DNA of 64,000 bases from Flavobacterium eburneipallidum (GCF_027111355.2 NZ_CP114291.2:1736001-1800000), one strand, 5' to 3'. Shown: positions 27,332 through 37,711, counted from the first letter of the stretch. Numbers and translations: made by a program. Notes: generated by a model from the sequence alone, not told the origin.

Positions 27332-29740
27332 GTGAAATCAAGCTCAATTAAAATAGTACTTCTCGCCGTTTTCAGCTCTGTTATTTGCGGAAAATTGCTG
27401 GCACAATCCAATCATGTTTTAAACTACAAACAACCCGCTGAATTTTTCGAAGAAAGTCTAGTTTTAGGAAACGGAAAGATGGGAGCGACCGTTTTTGGCG
27501 GTGTCAATTCGGATAAAATTTATTTGAATGACATTACACTTTGGTCGGGTGAGCCTGTAAATGCTAATATGAATCCCGAAGCTTATAAAAATATTCCAGC
27601 CATTCGCGAGGCTTTAAAAAACGAGAATTACAAGCTAGCCGAAGAACTGAACAAGAAAATTCAAGGTAAAAATTCCGAGTCCTATGCACCATTAGGAACG
27701 ATGGAAATCAATAATCATCATACTGGAAAAGCGTCGAATTATCACAGAGAATTAGATATTTCTAATGCCGTTTCTAAAGTGAGCTATGAAATAGATGGTG
27801 TAAAATTTACCCGAGAATATTTTGTTTCAGCTCCTGATCAAATTATGGTAATCAAACTGACCAGCAGTCAAAAAGGAGCTTTGAGTTTTGATATAAATTC
27901 GACTAGTTTATTACAATTTAAAACCGAAATTCAAAATAATGTGCTTGCTATGAATGGTGTAGCACCGATTCATGAGAATAAAGGTTATGAAGTTGTACCT
28001 GCATTTTTGAAAGAAAAAGAAATAGGAACACGATTCACTACTTTGATGAAAATAAAAAACACAGAAGGAACCATTGTAAGTTCGAATAATAGTTTAGGAT
28101 TACAGAACGGAACCGAAGCCTTAATTTATGTTTCCATTGCTACCAGTTTCAATGGTTTTGACAAAAATCCAGCCACACAAGGATTGGATAACAAAGCTAT
28201 TGCTACAACTCATTTAAACAAATCCTTTTCCAAATCTTTTGATAAATTAAAAAGCAATCATGTTGCTGATTACCAAAAATTCTACAATCGGGTGAGTTTA
28301 GATTTAGGGAAAACCACTGCTCCCGATTTGCCAACAGACGAACGATTGTTGCGTTATGCGGATGGAAAAGAAGATAAAAATTTAGAGATTTTGTATTTTA
28401 ATTTCGGGCGTTATTTGCTTATTAGCATTTCCAGAACTTTGGGTGTTCCAGCTAATTTACAAGGACTTTGGAATCCGCATTTGAATCCTCCTTGGAGTTC
28501 GAATTACACGATGAATATCAATTTGGAAGAGAATTATTGGTTGGCCGAAAACACTAATCTTTCGGAATTGCATCTTCCACTTTTGAGTTTCATCAAAAAT
28601 CTTTCGGTAACAGGAAAAGTGACCGCCAAGACTTTTTATGGAGTTAGTGAAGGTTGGTCGGCAGCACACAATTCCGATATTTGGGCGATGACGAATCCTG
28701 TAGGGCAATTTGGAAAAGAAGATCCAATGTGGGCGTGTTGGCCAATGGCAGGAGCTTGGTTGAGTACCCATATTTGGGAACATTATATCTTTACACAAGA
28801 TAAAAAATACTTGAAAAATGAGGGTTATCCGTTGATGAAAGGAGCAGCTCAATTTTGCAGAGGTTGGTTGGTAACGGATAAAAATGGAAATTTAATTACT
28901 GCTCCATCTACTTCGCCTGAAAATCAATACAGGACTCCTGATGGTTTTATTGGAGCAACACTATATGGAGGAACAGCTGATTTGGCGATGATTCGAGAAT
29001 GTTTTGATAAAACCATAAAAGTGGCTAAAATTTTAAATGTTGATGCCGATTTTATAAGCCAGTTAGAAGCCGATTTGACAAAATTACATCCGTATCAAAT
29101 TGGAATAAAAGGAAATCTCCAAGAATGGTATTTCGATTGGGAAGACAAAGATCCGAAACACCGTCATCAATCGCAATTATTTGGACTTTTTCCAGGCGAT
29201 CATATTACACCTCTAAAAACTCCTGATTTGGCTGCAGCTTCCAGAAAAACCTTGGAGATAAAAGGAGACGAAACCACGGGTTGGTCAAAAGGTTGGCGTA
29301 TTAATCTTTGGGCAAGACTGTGGGACGGCAATCGAGCTTACAAAATGTATAGGGAATTGCTTCGTTATGTAGATCCAGACAAAAAGAAAGTGGAAAAATC
29401 AAGACGAGGAGGAGGAACTTATCCTAATTTATTGGATGCGCATCCACCGTTTCAAATTGATGGCAATTTTGGGGGAACAGCCGCTGTTGCTGAAATGTTG
29501 GTACAATCGAATGAAACAGAAATTCGACTGCTACCAGCTTTACCCGATGCTTGGGAAAGCGGAACGGTAAAAGGAATTTGTGCCAGAGGAGGATTTGAAA
29601 TAGCGATGGAATGGAATTCTAAAGAACTAAAAAAAGTAACTATTTTTTCTAAAAAAGGAGGAAAAACAACCTTGATTAGCGGAGATAAAAAACAAAATAT
29701 TAGTTTGAAAAAAGGACAAAAATTGGTTGTTAATTGGTAA
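27332..29740 (+). CDS. GH95 alpha-L-fucosidase/alpha-L-galactosidase
   Basis: An 802-residue exported enzyme (signal peptide ends GKLLAQ) of glycoside hydrolase family 95, starting at GTG 27332. Motifs of the (alpha/alpha)6 barrel are complete: Asn395 and Asn397 in TMNINLE, Glu530 in TSPENQY and Asp710 in QIDGNFGG. These correspond to Asn421, Asn423, Glu566 and Asp766 of the bifidobacterial 1,2-alpha-L-fucosidase AfcA. The enzyme removes terminal alpha-1,2-linked L-fucose or L-galactose, which decorates xyloglucan and some hemicelluloses. It is the last gene of the five-gene operon and converges with the MFS gene only 12 bases away. I see no terminator between them. Confidence 0.95.
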   Translation: MKSSSIKIVLLAVFSSVICGKLLAQSNHVLNYKQPAEFFEESLVLGNGKMGATVFGGVNSDKIYLNDITLWSGEPVNANMNPEAYKNIPAIREALKNENYKLAEELNKKIQGKNSESYAPLGTMEINNHHTGKASNYHRELDISNAVSKVSYEIDGVKFTREYFVSAPDQIMVIKLTSSQKGALSFDINSTSLLQFKTEIQNNVLAMNGVAPIHENKGYEVVPAFLKEKEIGTRFTTLMKIKNTEGTIVSSNNSLGLQNGTEALIYVSIATSFNGFDKNPATQGLDNKAIATTHLNKSFSKSFDKLKSNHVADYQKFYNRVSLDLGKTTAPDLPTDERLLRYADGKEDKNLEILYFNFGRYLLISISRTLGVPANLQGLWNPHLNPPWSSNYTMNINLEENYWLAENTNLSELHLPLLSFIKNLSVTGKVTAKTFYGVSEGWSAAHNSDIWAMTNPVGQFGKEDPMWACWPMAGAWLSTHIWEHYIFTQDKKYLKNEGYPLMKGAAQFCRGWLVTDKNGNLITAPSTSPENQYRTPDGFIGATLYGGTADLAMIRECFDKTIKVAKILNVDADFISQLEADLTKLHPYQIGIKGNLQEWYFDWEDKDPKHRHQSQLFGLFPGDHITPLKTPDLAAASRKTLEIKGDETTGWSKGWRINLWARLWDGNRAYKMYRELLRYVDPDKKKVEKSRRGGGTYPNLLDAHPPFQIDGNFGGTAAVAEMLVQSNETEIRLLPALPDAWESGTVKGICARGGFEIAMEWNSKELKKVTIFSKKGGKTTLISGDKKQNISLKKGQKLVVNW

Positions 29741-29752
29741 TCATTCAGCTTT

Positions 29753-30985
29753 TTATTTGGCTTTTCTTTTGACTAATTGATCTACACGATACATGAGTAT
29801 TAAGGAAAGTATTAAAACCATGCAAATTATAATTCCTAGCGTATCGTAATGTTCTAATGGACTCATTTTGTCTTTTTGTACCACAATAGTTCCAGCAAAA
29901 GCGGCTGCAATTCCCCCAGCTATTTGTTGTAATGAGGAATTGATACTCATAAATGCACCTCGATCCTGCATATCAGGAATGGAAGTAACTAATGCTGTTG
30001 AAGGTACCATTCGGCTCATGATTCCAGCCATCATCAGTACGTTGAAAACTAGGACTAAATAAAAAGGAGTTACGCCAAGATTCGTGTAAACGGCAACCAT
30101 AACCATTGTCCACAAAGAGGCAAAAGCGAATATTTTGAACTTGTCTATTTTGTCACTTAATTTTCCAACGACAGGCATAATTATTAAGGTTGATATTCCT
30201 GCGACCATAAACATGATCGGCAATTCGTGTTCGGTAATTTTTAAATTATTGATGGCAAATGCACTACCAAAAGGCATCATCATAAATCCACCAATGGAAA
30301 GTAAGGCGGTAGAAGTAAATCCGATGCGGTAATCTTTATTAGCAATAGTATGAATTAAGTGTAGAAAAGCTGATTTTTCTTGTTTGATTGCTAAATGCTT
30401 AGTAATGGGTTGAAGCTTAACGGCAATGGCTATAGCGACAATTCCTGCCATTACTGCTATCCATAAAAAAGGCGAGTGCCAGCCCCAAGCATTGGCAAGG
30501 TATAATCCAATTGGAATTCCTAAAATTTGACTAGCTCCAAAACCCATTTGGACAAAACCCATAACTCGTCCTCGTTGTTGTAGTGTAAAAATGTCAGCAA
30601 TAATCGCCATCGATATAGAACCAATTACACCACCAAATAATCCAGTAACGATTCTGGCAGCGAGTAGTAAAGGATAGGAGGTAACCACTCCGCAAAGGAT
30701 TGTTCCGCCAATGAAACCAATGTAAAAGAATAGTAATAGTTTTTTTCGGTCGAATTTATCAGCAAAACCAGCTGTAAGCAATCCAGAAATTCCAGCACTA
30801 AAAGCATAAGCCGAAACGACTAGACCAAAATTAGAAGGTTTTAAATCGAGCGATTTCATTAGCATATCGCCTAGTGGAGACATTACCATAAAATCGAGTA
30901 TTACTGTAAATTGAGTAATGGCGAGTATAAAAACTACAAATTTCTGATAAGCTGTAAATGGGATTGCTGACGTTTGATCTTTCAT
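29753..30985 (-). CDS. MFS transporter, DHA1-type exporter
   Basis: A 410-residue inner-membrane protein with about twelve membrane helices. Motif A (GFADKFDRKKLL) lies in the loop between helices 2 and 3, and a motif C-like sequence (GFGASQILGIPIG) in helix 5 marks it as an antiporter of the drug/sugar efflux (DHA1) group. The substrate is unknown. It converges with the GH operon and is transcribed alone, so it is unlikely to be the sugar importer of that operon. Length and topology are normal. Confidence 0.92.
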   Translation of the reverse strand: MKDQTSAIPFTAYQKFVVFILAITQFTVILDFMVMSPLGDMLMKSLDLKPSNFGLVVSAYAFSAGISGLLTAGFADKFDRKKLLLFFYIGFIGGTILCGVVTSYPLLLAARIVTGLFGGVIGSISMAIIADIFTLQQRGRVMGFVQMGFGASQILGIPIGLYLANAWGWHSPFLWIAVMAGIVAIAIAVKLQPITKHLAIKQEKSAFLHLIHTIANKDYRIGFTSTALLSIGGFMMMPFGSAFAINNLKITEHELPIMFMVAGISTLIIMPVVGKLSDKIDKFKIFAFASLWTMVMVAVYTNLGVTPFYLVLVFNVLMMAGIMSRMVPSTALVTSIPDMQDRGAFMSINSSLQQIAGGIAAAFAGTIVVQKDKMSPLEHYDTLGIIICMVLILSLILMYRVDQLVKRKAK

Positions 30986-31191
30986 TTTATGCTGAATTAA
31001 CTTTTGTCAAAGGTATTAAAGGGTTTGGTTTATTATAGACTAGTGTATTTAAAATCTTTCTTCTTAACAACTTGCATTAAGATTTTTTTGTAGAAATAGA
31101 GTTCTATTATTTCATTATTTTTGCAATTGTCTTGAACAATTTATAATTTAAAAGGTTCTGTAATTTCTAAAAAAAAAAGCGATAACCCAAT

Positions 31192-32193
31192 TTATCTTCC
31201 TGTATAATTAGGGCAACCAAAGCATTTTACATCAAGGTTGAATTGATAGGTTAAAGAAAGTTCGTATGCTCCACCAGTTTTTCCAATTTTGGAAGTATTG
31301 GCATCATAGGAAAGACCTAGCCTTAAATTTTCGTATTGTAATCCTGTAAAAAAATTGATAGAGGTAAGGAGGTGACTGTTAATGCTGTTTTTGGCAGGAT
31401 TGGTAACAGCTGTAATGCCAAAAAACATTTTTTCGAATAAGATAGAAGTACCAATATCTAGTCTATTGTAACGCCCTTGTTGCATATAATTAGAAGTTAG
31501 AAACATTTTTGTAGCATACGGAAAGAATTGAACATCGATATATTCTGCCAATAGAAATTCATAACCAGTACTTAAAGAAAAGAAAGTGTCTAAAGGAATA
31601 TTTCCGTTGGCTGCAAATGATATATTGGGTTTGTTGAGATGTTTCATTGATAATCCAATCCATAGTGCATCGGTATTGAAAACCATACCTGCACTAATAT
31701 CAAAAAAACTAACTTTATCATTAAGTAATAATGGGTCAATCGAACCAGTATTAATTGTACCAGTTCTGATATTGATTTGGTCTTCCAATAATAAATTTTG
31801 AAAAGCAAAAGATTTTAGTCCGAAACCAGCTTCGATAGCGGGTCTAAAATACCAATCGTCATTCAATCTTACTCGATAGGTATAATTGGCGTTAACTTGT
31901 GCAAAATTATAGTTTGTTGTATTTTCTCTTTGATTCAAGACACTAATTCCAAAACTACTATTCATTTCCTCGCTCCAAGTATTAACAAAAGCATAATCGG
32001 TAGTGACTTTAAAATCTAAATCAGGCCATTGTTCTCGGTGAATAATTCCGGTGTAAGTGGTTTCCATAAAACCAGAGAAACCAGGATTTAGAGTTTCGGG
32101 AACTAAAAAATATTGTGTAAAAACGGGATCTTGAGCTCTTGTTTTAGAATAAAAGCAGCAGCTTATAATTATGATAAATAGTCTGAATTTCAT
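31192..32193 (-). CDS. PorP/SprF family type IX secretion outer-membrane protein
   Basis: A 333-residue outer-membrane barrel protein with signal peptide ending KTRAQ. It opens with QDPVFTQYFLVPETLNPGFSGF, the hallmark of the PorP/SprF family, and shows alternating strands throughout. In gliding Bacteroidetes, SprF-like proteins sit next to large SprB-like surface proteins and are needed for export or anchoring of those type IX secretion cargoes. Here it lies 16 bases downstream of a 1462-residue cargo gene on the same strand, so the two form a cargo/anchor pair. Confidence 0.95.
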   Translation of the reverse strand: MKFRLFIIIISCCFYSKTRAQDPVFTQYFLVPETLNPGFSGFMETTYTGIIHREQWPDLDFKVTTDYAFVNTWSEEMNSSFGISVLNQRENTTNYNFAQVNANYTYRVRLNDDWYFRPAIEAGFGLKSFAFQNLLLEDQINIRTGTINTGSIDPLLLNDKVSFFDISAGMVFNTDALWIGLSMKHLNKPNISFAANGNIPLDTFFSLSTGYEFLLAEYIDVQFFPYATKMFLTSNYMQQGRYNRLDIGTSILFEKMFFGITAVTNPAKNSINSHLLTSINFFTGLQYENLRLGLSYDANTSKIGKTGGAYELSLTYQFNLDVKCFGCPNYTGR

Positions 32194-32209
32194 TGTAAAG
32201 AGGTTGCTT

Positions 32210-35200
32210 TTATTTTAGTAATGTAAATGTTCCTTTTTCGGTTATGGTGTGATTGTAGAAAGTTTTTGCCGTAATTTTAAAATAATAATTTCCATTTTCG
32301 GCATTGATGTCTTTTACTTTTCCGTGCCAACCTCCTATGTTTTCTCCAGTTTCTGAATAGATAACTGCTCCCCAAGTATTGTAAACATCGAGTGTAATGT
32401 TTGTCAAACCTAGAAAAACAGGAGCAAATGAATCGTTTATGCCATCATTGTTGGGAGTGAAGGCATTAGGCATCATCAAGCTGTATCCTTTCTCTAGAAT
32501 CAATGTAGTAAAATAGGTATATTGACATCCAAAAGGATAAGTAACAGTTTGTTTTATGGTATAAGTTCCTTCTCTGGTATAAATATGTTTTGGATTTATT
32601 TCATCTGAAAAATTACCATCGCCAAAATCCCATGCTACAGATGTAAAATCTCCTGAGGCTAAATTGGTAAACAAAACAGGATCGTAGATAGAATATAAAT
32701 CATATACTTCTTTGCCATGGGAAGTGGTAGAGAAATTGGCTTTGCCTAAAACAGGCGTATCTACATTGTAAGGAATATTGGCTTCGCAACCAAAACTATC
32801 GGTAACGCTAAAAATTACTAGCCCATTATTTTCGGTGTTCATAATCTCGTTATTGACTCCAGTAACGGTTCCGTCAGACCATTTCAGTTTGTATGGAGGA
32901 ACACCACCTTCTACGTGGCCTATAAAGGTTTGATGTACATATTTAGTTTCGCAATCGAAATTAGTTTTTACTTCAATGGTAGGAGTCAGTTGCTTGAATC
33001 GAGTAATTTTCCAAGTTTCCGATTTTTTGCAGCCATTGGCATCGGTTACGGTTACGGTGTAATTATCGGGTGTCAAATTCACCAAATCTTCTGTTGTAGC
33101 ACCGTTTGACCAAGCGTATTTAAAAGGTTGTGTTCCGCCAGTTACTACTAAATTAATAGCTCCAGTATTGGCATTGAAACAATTTAAAGGGTTTGAAACG
33201 TCAGCTTTTAATTCTAATAACAAAGGTTCAATAATATTGAAGGTTTCTTTTATTTTACACGATTTAGCATCAGTAATGGTTACTGTATATTTGCCAGGAC
33301 CTAAATTATTTCTTTCAATTCCTGCTGTAGCATCATCATCCCAAACCAATTTTACGGGAGCTTTTCCACCGATGAGGTTCAATCGGATGTAAGCATCTTT
33401 TTCGCCAAAGCAAGAAATTTGTTTTACATCAGGATTTATGGTAAAAACAGGTGCATTGTCTATAATTATTGTAAATACTTTTGGACAACCTAAAGAATCG
33501 GTGATGGTAATGGTATAAGTTCCTGCAGTCAAATTATTTTGTACTAGTCCTGTACCTAAATTACTCCATTTTATAAGATATGGATCGCCAGTTGCAAAAG
33601 GAACTCCACCCGTAATTTTATTAATAGTAATAGAAGCATCTGCATAATTGTAACAGGCAATTTCGGTTTTGGTATAATCTAATTTTATTTCATCGTTTTG
33701 AAGTAAAATAACTTGCAGTTGATCGGTACAGCCTGAATTGTCGGTTACGGTTAAATTATAAGTTCCAGCGGCTACATTTCTTAAATTTTGAAGATTGCTT
33801 CTAAATCCGTTAGGGCCAGTCCAGCTGTATCTGTAATTGAAAACACCTGGTGAAGTTTCGGTAGCTCTTCCTCCAATGGTTTTTATATCAATTTCTCCAG
33901 TGAAATAACCGTAGCATAAAATATTTACTTGGCTTACAAGACTAACTTCTAATAATGGCGGTTCTATAATAGTATAGGTACCGGTAAGGACACCACAATT
34001 ATTAAGTTCTGTAATGGTTACATCATAAACTCCAGGCTTCAAATTAGAAAGGTCTTCGGTAGTAGCAAACGGATTTCCGTCTTTTTTCCAAACATATTTG
34101 TAAGGTTGAGTTCCTCCAGAAGCGGTTATATTAATTCTACCATCGTTTAAGCCAAAACAGCTAATGTCATTTTTGCTGGATGAAAATTGAAATAAACCAG
34201 GTTCACTAACGAAATAACTTTTCGTAAAAGGGCAATTGCCATTGTCGTTTATGCTTAAATTATAAGTCCCAGGTTTTAAGTTCGAAATATCTTCATCTGT
34301 ACTGGTAAAACCATTTGGACCAGTCCAAGATATATTGTTGGGTTTTCCAGTTGTAAAAGGAATTCCTCCTGTTACTGTAATATCAATTGAAGCATCGTTT
34401 GAACCAAAACAAGTGCTGTTTTTTTGATTCAAAGCAACTTTTATTAATGGGTCAACAGTTATGGTAATGGTAAAATTAGGCCCTGGGCAGCTTACTGATA
34501 TTGGTGAAACTGTATAAGTTACTGTAGCTGGATTATTGGTTAGGTTGGTTAAAGTTTGGCTAATGTTTGTTCTTGGAGTAGTTTGAGCTGTAGCACCGCT
34601 TATGGCTCCTGCAGGAGAAACGATTGGATTTGACCAAATATAAGTTGTTCCAGCAGGCACGTTGTCTGTTCCATTTGTAACGGGCGTAACCTGAAAAGAA
34701 TCGCCACTACACATTTTCAAGACCTTTGGTTTTATAATTGGAGAAAGTACTAAATCTACAGAGAAATTGGCCGTTTTGGTAGTTGTGCCGCAACTATTGG
34801 TAACACTAAAAGTCGCTTGATAGTTACCACTTACAGTATAATCAATTGGACCAGGATCAAGAGCGGTAGAACTAGAAGGTGTTCCGCCAGGAAAACTCCA
34901 TAAATAACTTATTTCTGAAGAAGGTGAGCAAGTTTCGGTCACTTTTCCCACAGGTCTGATGGTTGCCGAATTACAAAAATCCGAAATAGGATCTAAAGTA
35001 GTAACAGGTGGTTTTTTAACATCTATGGTTTTGGTAATTGATCGGTCAATTCCACATGAATTTCGAGTAGTAAGTCGAACATAGTAGGTGCCTGGAAGTA
35101 CAAAATTAAAAACAGGACTTTTAGAGTAATAATTTGTTCCATTAACAAAATTCCATTGTCCTCTTCCGGTTCCTGTAATAGTTTCTTTACCACAAAAACC

Positions 35201-36598
35201 TTCATAATATTGAATCACTTCCCAATAATAGCTTTCGGTTCCACAGCTTAAACGGGTGTCGGTGGTATTGGTCATTTCAACATTGGAAGAAGCACAAGCA
35301 TTGCCAAAAGTAAAATTAGGCTGCAATATAGGTTCTACACATATTGTTCTTGTAGTAGAAGTTCCAATTCCGCAAGGAGTTTGAGCCGATAATCGAATGG
35401 TATAAGTACCTGGTGTGGTATAAACGTGACTTGGGTTTACTTGTCTAGATACGGGACTTCCGTCTCCAAAATCCCAAGTATAAACATTAAAAGTACTGCA
35501 ATCATTGGTGTAACCAGCTATGGTTGTATTATTGAAGTAAACAGATGTGTTAGCGCAAACAATATTATTCACGTTAAAACTTATCGTAGGTACATCCAAA
35601 ATAATAATAGGACCTGCTGTAAGATAAGTACTTCCGCAAGAGGTGGTTATTGTTAAGCTTACAGTATTTCCAGACGGACAGTTGAAACGGGTAAAAGTAT
35701 GAGGAATAGGGAAGTTTTGAGAAGCTGGAGGATTCACTGAATTATAATACGGCGAACTTTCTAATTGCGCTTGTGTGTAACTTACAATTGTGCCGTCTCC
35801 ATAATTTACTTGGTATCTTGTGTCCGATGGATTTCTTGACCATGATCCTATAGCAAATTCCATTGGAGGAACTGGAGTACATAAATTAGTTGTATTCCCA
35901 GGAGCAATAAGAGCACCAATTGGATTATTAGAATTTTTGATGACATAAGTAACAGTGTTATTACAACTGCTACTACCTATTCCAGTAATTGTCATATTGA
36001 AAGATCCTAATTGATTATAAGTATGTGCTCTAGGGAAGCTTACATTAGTTTCAGAACTACCATCGCCCCAATCTACATTATAAGAAGTAATACAAGAAAT
36101 GGAACTAGAACTATTTCCTATATTGACTGTGTATTTAGAATCGGAATTATTATCTCCGCATTTTTCAAAAGGAGCAGTTGAGCCTGCAGGTGCATTTAAG
36201 TTGACGAACTTTAAGTCGGGTTTTTGTTGAACTGAAATTACTTTGGTCACAGAATTTGTTGCTCCATTAGCATCGGTAACAATTAATTTTACAGTAAAGT
36301 TTTGAAAGCCACAGCCCAGTGCAGTGAACGAATGTGTTGGATTACTATTGATAGAAGTTGTTCCGTCGCCAAAATCCCATTGATACTTAAAGGGTGCATC
36401 ACCACTAACTACTGGCGTAAAAGTAATTGGTGTTCCAGAGCAAGTTCCACTATTATTATAATTAAAGTCAACATTTGGAGCTAGAACTATTGTTTTATAA
36501 CTTGTATAGTTTGAAGTTATTTCTTTACTGCTAAAGGCATAAATAGAAGTAGTTACTATTAATAATAAGCTATGGGTCAGAAAAAAAAGTTTCCTCAT
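32210..36598 (-). CDS. Giant PKD/SprB-repeat surface adhesin with type B T9SS sorting domain
   Basis: A 1462-residue exported protein. After a signal peptide, the N-terminal half has PKD-type repeats (WDFGDGTTSINSNPTHSF near 75, VDWGDGSSE, TWDFGDGSPVSRQVNPSHVY near 375). Between about 735 and 1240 come six SprB-type repeats, each opening with Cys-Phe/Tyr (STCFGSNDASI, ISCFGLNDGRI, ILCYGYFTGEI, IACYNYADASI, ISCFGEKDAYI, LNCFNANTGAI), and a seventh diverged copy. A last PKD domain (AWDFGDGNFSDEINPKHIY) precedes the type B C-terminal sorting signal (MPNAFTPNNDGINDSF to the end). It would be secreted by the type IX system with help of the adjacent PorP/SprF protein and act in adhesion or gliding. 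Confidence 0.95.
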   Translation of the reverse strand: MRKLFFLTHSLLLIVTTSIYAFSSKEITSNYTSYKTIVLAPNVDFNYNNSGTCSGTPITFTPVVSGDAPFKYQWDFGDGTTSINSNPTHSFTALGCGFQNFTVKLIVTDANGATNSVTKVISVQQKPDLKFVNLNAPAGSTAPFEKCGDNNSDSKYTVNIGNSSSSISCITSYNVDWGDGSSETNVSFPRAHTYNQLGSFNMTITGIGSSSCNNTVTYVIKNSNNPIGALIAPGNTTNLCTPVPPMEFAIGSWSRNPSDTRYQVNYGDGTIVSYTQAQLESSPYYNSVNPPASQNFPIPHTFTRFNCPSGNTVSLTITTSCGSTYLTAGPIIILDVPTISFNVNNIVCANTSVYFNNTTIAGYTNDCSTFNVYTWDFGDGSPVSRQVNPSHVYTTPGTYTIRLSAQTPCGIGTSTTRTICVEPILQPNFTFGNACASSNVEMTNTTDTRLSCGTESYYWEVIQYYEGFCGKETITGTGRGQWNFVNGTNYYSKSPVFNFVLPGTYYVRLTTRNSCGIDRSITKTIDVKKPPVTTLDPISDFCNSATIRPVGKVTETCSPSSEISYLWSFPGGTPSSSTALDPGPIDYTVSGNYQATFSVTNSCGTTTKTANFSVDLVLSPIIKPKVLKMCSGDSFQVTPVTNGTDNVPAGTTYIWSNPIVSPAGAISGATAQTTPRTNISQTLTNLTNNPATVTYTVSPISVSCPGPNFTITITVDPLIKVALNQKNSTCFGSNDASIDITVTGGIPFTTGKPNNISWTGPNGFTSTDEDISNLKPGTYNLSINDNGNCPFTKSYFVSEPGLFQFSSSKNDISCFGLNDGRINITASGGTQPYKYVWKKDGNPFATTEDLSNLKPGVYDVTITELNNCGVLTGTYTIIEPPLLEVSLVSQVNILCYGYFTGEIDIKTIGGRATETSPGVFNYRYSWTGPNGFRSNLQNLRNVAAGTYNLTVTDNSGCTDQLQVILLQNDEIKLDYTKTEIACYNYADASITINKITGGVPFATGDPYLIKWSNLGTGLVQNNLTAGTYTITITDSLGCPKVFTIIIDNAPVFTINPDVKQISCFGEKDAYIRLNLIGGKAPVKLVWDDDATAGIERNNLGPGKYTVTITDAKSCKIKETFNIIEPLLLELKADVSNPLNCFNANTGAINLVVTGGTQPFKYAWSNGATTEDLVNLTPDNYTVTVTDANGCKKSETWKITRFKQLTPTIEVKTNFDCETKYVHQTFIGHVEGGVPPYKLKWSDGTVTGVNNEIMNTENNGLVIFSVTDSFGCEANIPYNVDTPVLGKANFSTTSHGKEVYDLYSIYDPVLFTNLASGDFTSVAWDFGDGNFSDEINPKHIYTREGTYTIKQTVTYPFGCQYTYFTTLILEKGYSLMMPNAFTPNNDGINDSFAPVFLGLTNITLDVYNTWGAVIYSETGENIGGWHGKVKDINAENGNYYFKITAKTFYNHTITEKGTFTLLK

Positions 36599-36826
36599 AA
36601 TGGTATATAAATCTTTAATTAGGCTCGTAAAAGTATGTATATAATATTACAAAATAATTACAAATATTGCTTTTTTTTCAAATTATAAATAAAAGGTTAT
36701 GAGATCACAAAAAATAAATGGTTTTTGAGTTGTTTTGGAGAGAATATGAAAGGTCTAGTATAGAAAATTAAAACATAGTTCTATTTATTGTGGAGTCTTT
36801 CCTCACGTTGGTATTTTCAAACTTCG

Positions 36827-36834
36827 TACCTTTG
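36827..36834 (+). promoter_or_regulatory. Putative -7 box of cvfB
   Basis: TACCTTTG, an exact TAnnTTTG match, 22 bases upstream of the ATG at 36857. A TTG at 36808-36810 may be the -33 element, though the 16-base spacer is short. Placing the transcript start near 36840 supports ATG 36857 and excludes the open frame that extends up to 36788. Confidence 0.55.
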
Positions 36835-36856
36835 CGCCACAAGAAAATACAAGAAA

Positions 36857-37711
36857 ATGATTGAAATAGGAAAATACAACACACTTACCATATTACGTGA
36901 TACCAAAGTGGGATTATTTTTAGGAAATCCCGAAAAAGATCCTGAAGGAATTCACGACATACTTTTACCCAATAAATACGTCCCTAACGAATGGGAAATA
37001 GGCGAAGAAATTATTGTCTTTGTATATTTAGACCACGAAGAACGACCAGTTGCTACCACATTGGAGCCTTATATTTTGTTGAATGAATTTGCACTTTTAC
37101 GTGTCAATTATGTCAACCAAGTGGGGGCTTTTATGGATTGGGGAATGGAAAAAGATATTCTAGTGCCGTTCAAAGAGCAAGCTCGACCGATGGAAAAAGG
37201 AAAACGCTATTTGGTTTACCTTTACATAGACGAAAAAACAAAACGTTTAGTAGCATCCAGCAAAACCAATCAGTTTTTGAAAAATGATCATCTAACGGTT
37301 GAAAAAGGAGAAGAAGTAGATTTAATCGTTTCGCATATTACCGAATTGGGTATCAATGTTATCATCAATGAGCAACACAAAGGTTTGTTGTATAAAGATG
37401 AGGTTTATGACGACGCTATTCGAACAGGAGATAGAATGCGTGGTTACATCAAAAACATTCGCCCTGATAATAAAATAGATGTGGCTTTGCAAATTCAAGG
37501 CTATCAAAATATTGAGCCCAATGCAGAGAAAATACTGGATGAACTTCGTGCCAGTCGTGGTTTTTTACGATTAACCGATAATTCGCATCCTGAAGACATT
37601 AAAACAGTCTTAAAAATGAGTAAGAAAACCTTCAAGAAAGCCATTGGAGCTTTGTACAGAGAAAAACGTATAGAAATTAAAGAAGACGGAATTTATTTGG
37701 TCAAAGAATAA
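36857..37711 (+). CDS. cvfB: CvfB family S1-like RNA-binding protein
   Basis: A 284-residue cytosolic protein of the CvfB/YitL family: S1-like domains (YNTLTILRDTKVGLFLGN; FALLRVNYVNQVGAFMDWG with LVPFKEQ; and a third after residue about 150 with LLYKDEVYDDAIRTGDRMRGYIK), then a C-terminal winged helix (KKTFKKAIGALYREKRIEI). CvfB of Staphylococcus binds RNA and affects virulence gene expression; in Flavobacteria its role is untested. The start is set by the family alignment and the upstream -7 box. A hairpin with a T run follows at 37743. Confidence 0.92.
   Translation: MIEIGKYNTLTILRDTKVGLFLGNPEKDPEGIHDILLPNKYVPNEWEIGEEIIVFVYLDHEERPVATTLEPYILLNEFALLRVNYVNQVGAFMDWGMEKDILVPFKEQARPMEKGKRYLVYLYIDEKTKRLVASSKTNQFLKNDHLTVEKGEEVDLIVSHITELGINVIINEQHKGLLYKDEVYDDAIRTGDRMRGYIKNIRPDNKIDVALQIQGYQNIEPNAEKILDELRASRGFLRLTDNSHPEDIKTVLKMSKKTFKKAIGALYREKRIEIKEDGIYLVKE

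Noticed and set aside
32210..36598. CRISPR-like periodic repeats in the adhesin gene
   Set aside because: The periodicity is at the protein level (SprB and PKD domains) with diverged DNA. No identical direct repeats with spacers are seen.
36788..36856. N-terminal extension of cvfB
   Set aside because: The extra codons have no family match and would lie upstream of the TACCTTTG promoter box. ATG 36857 fits the family start.
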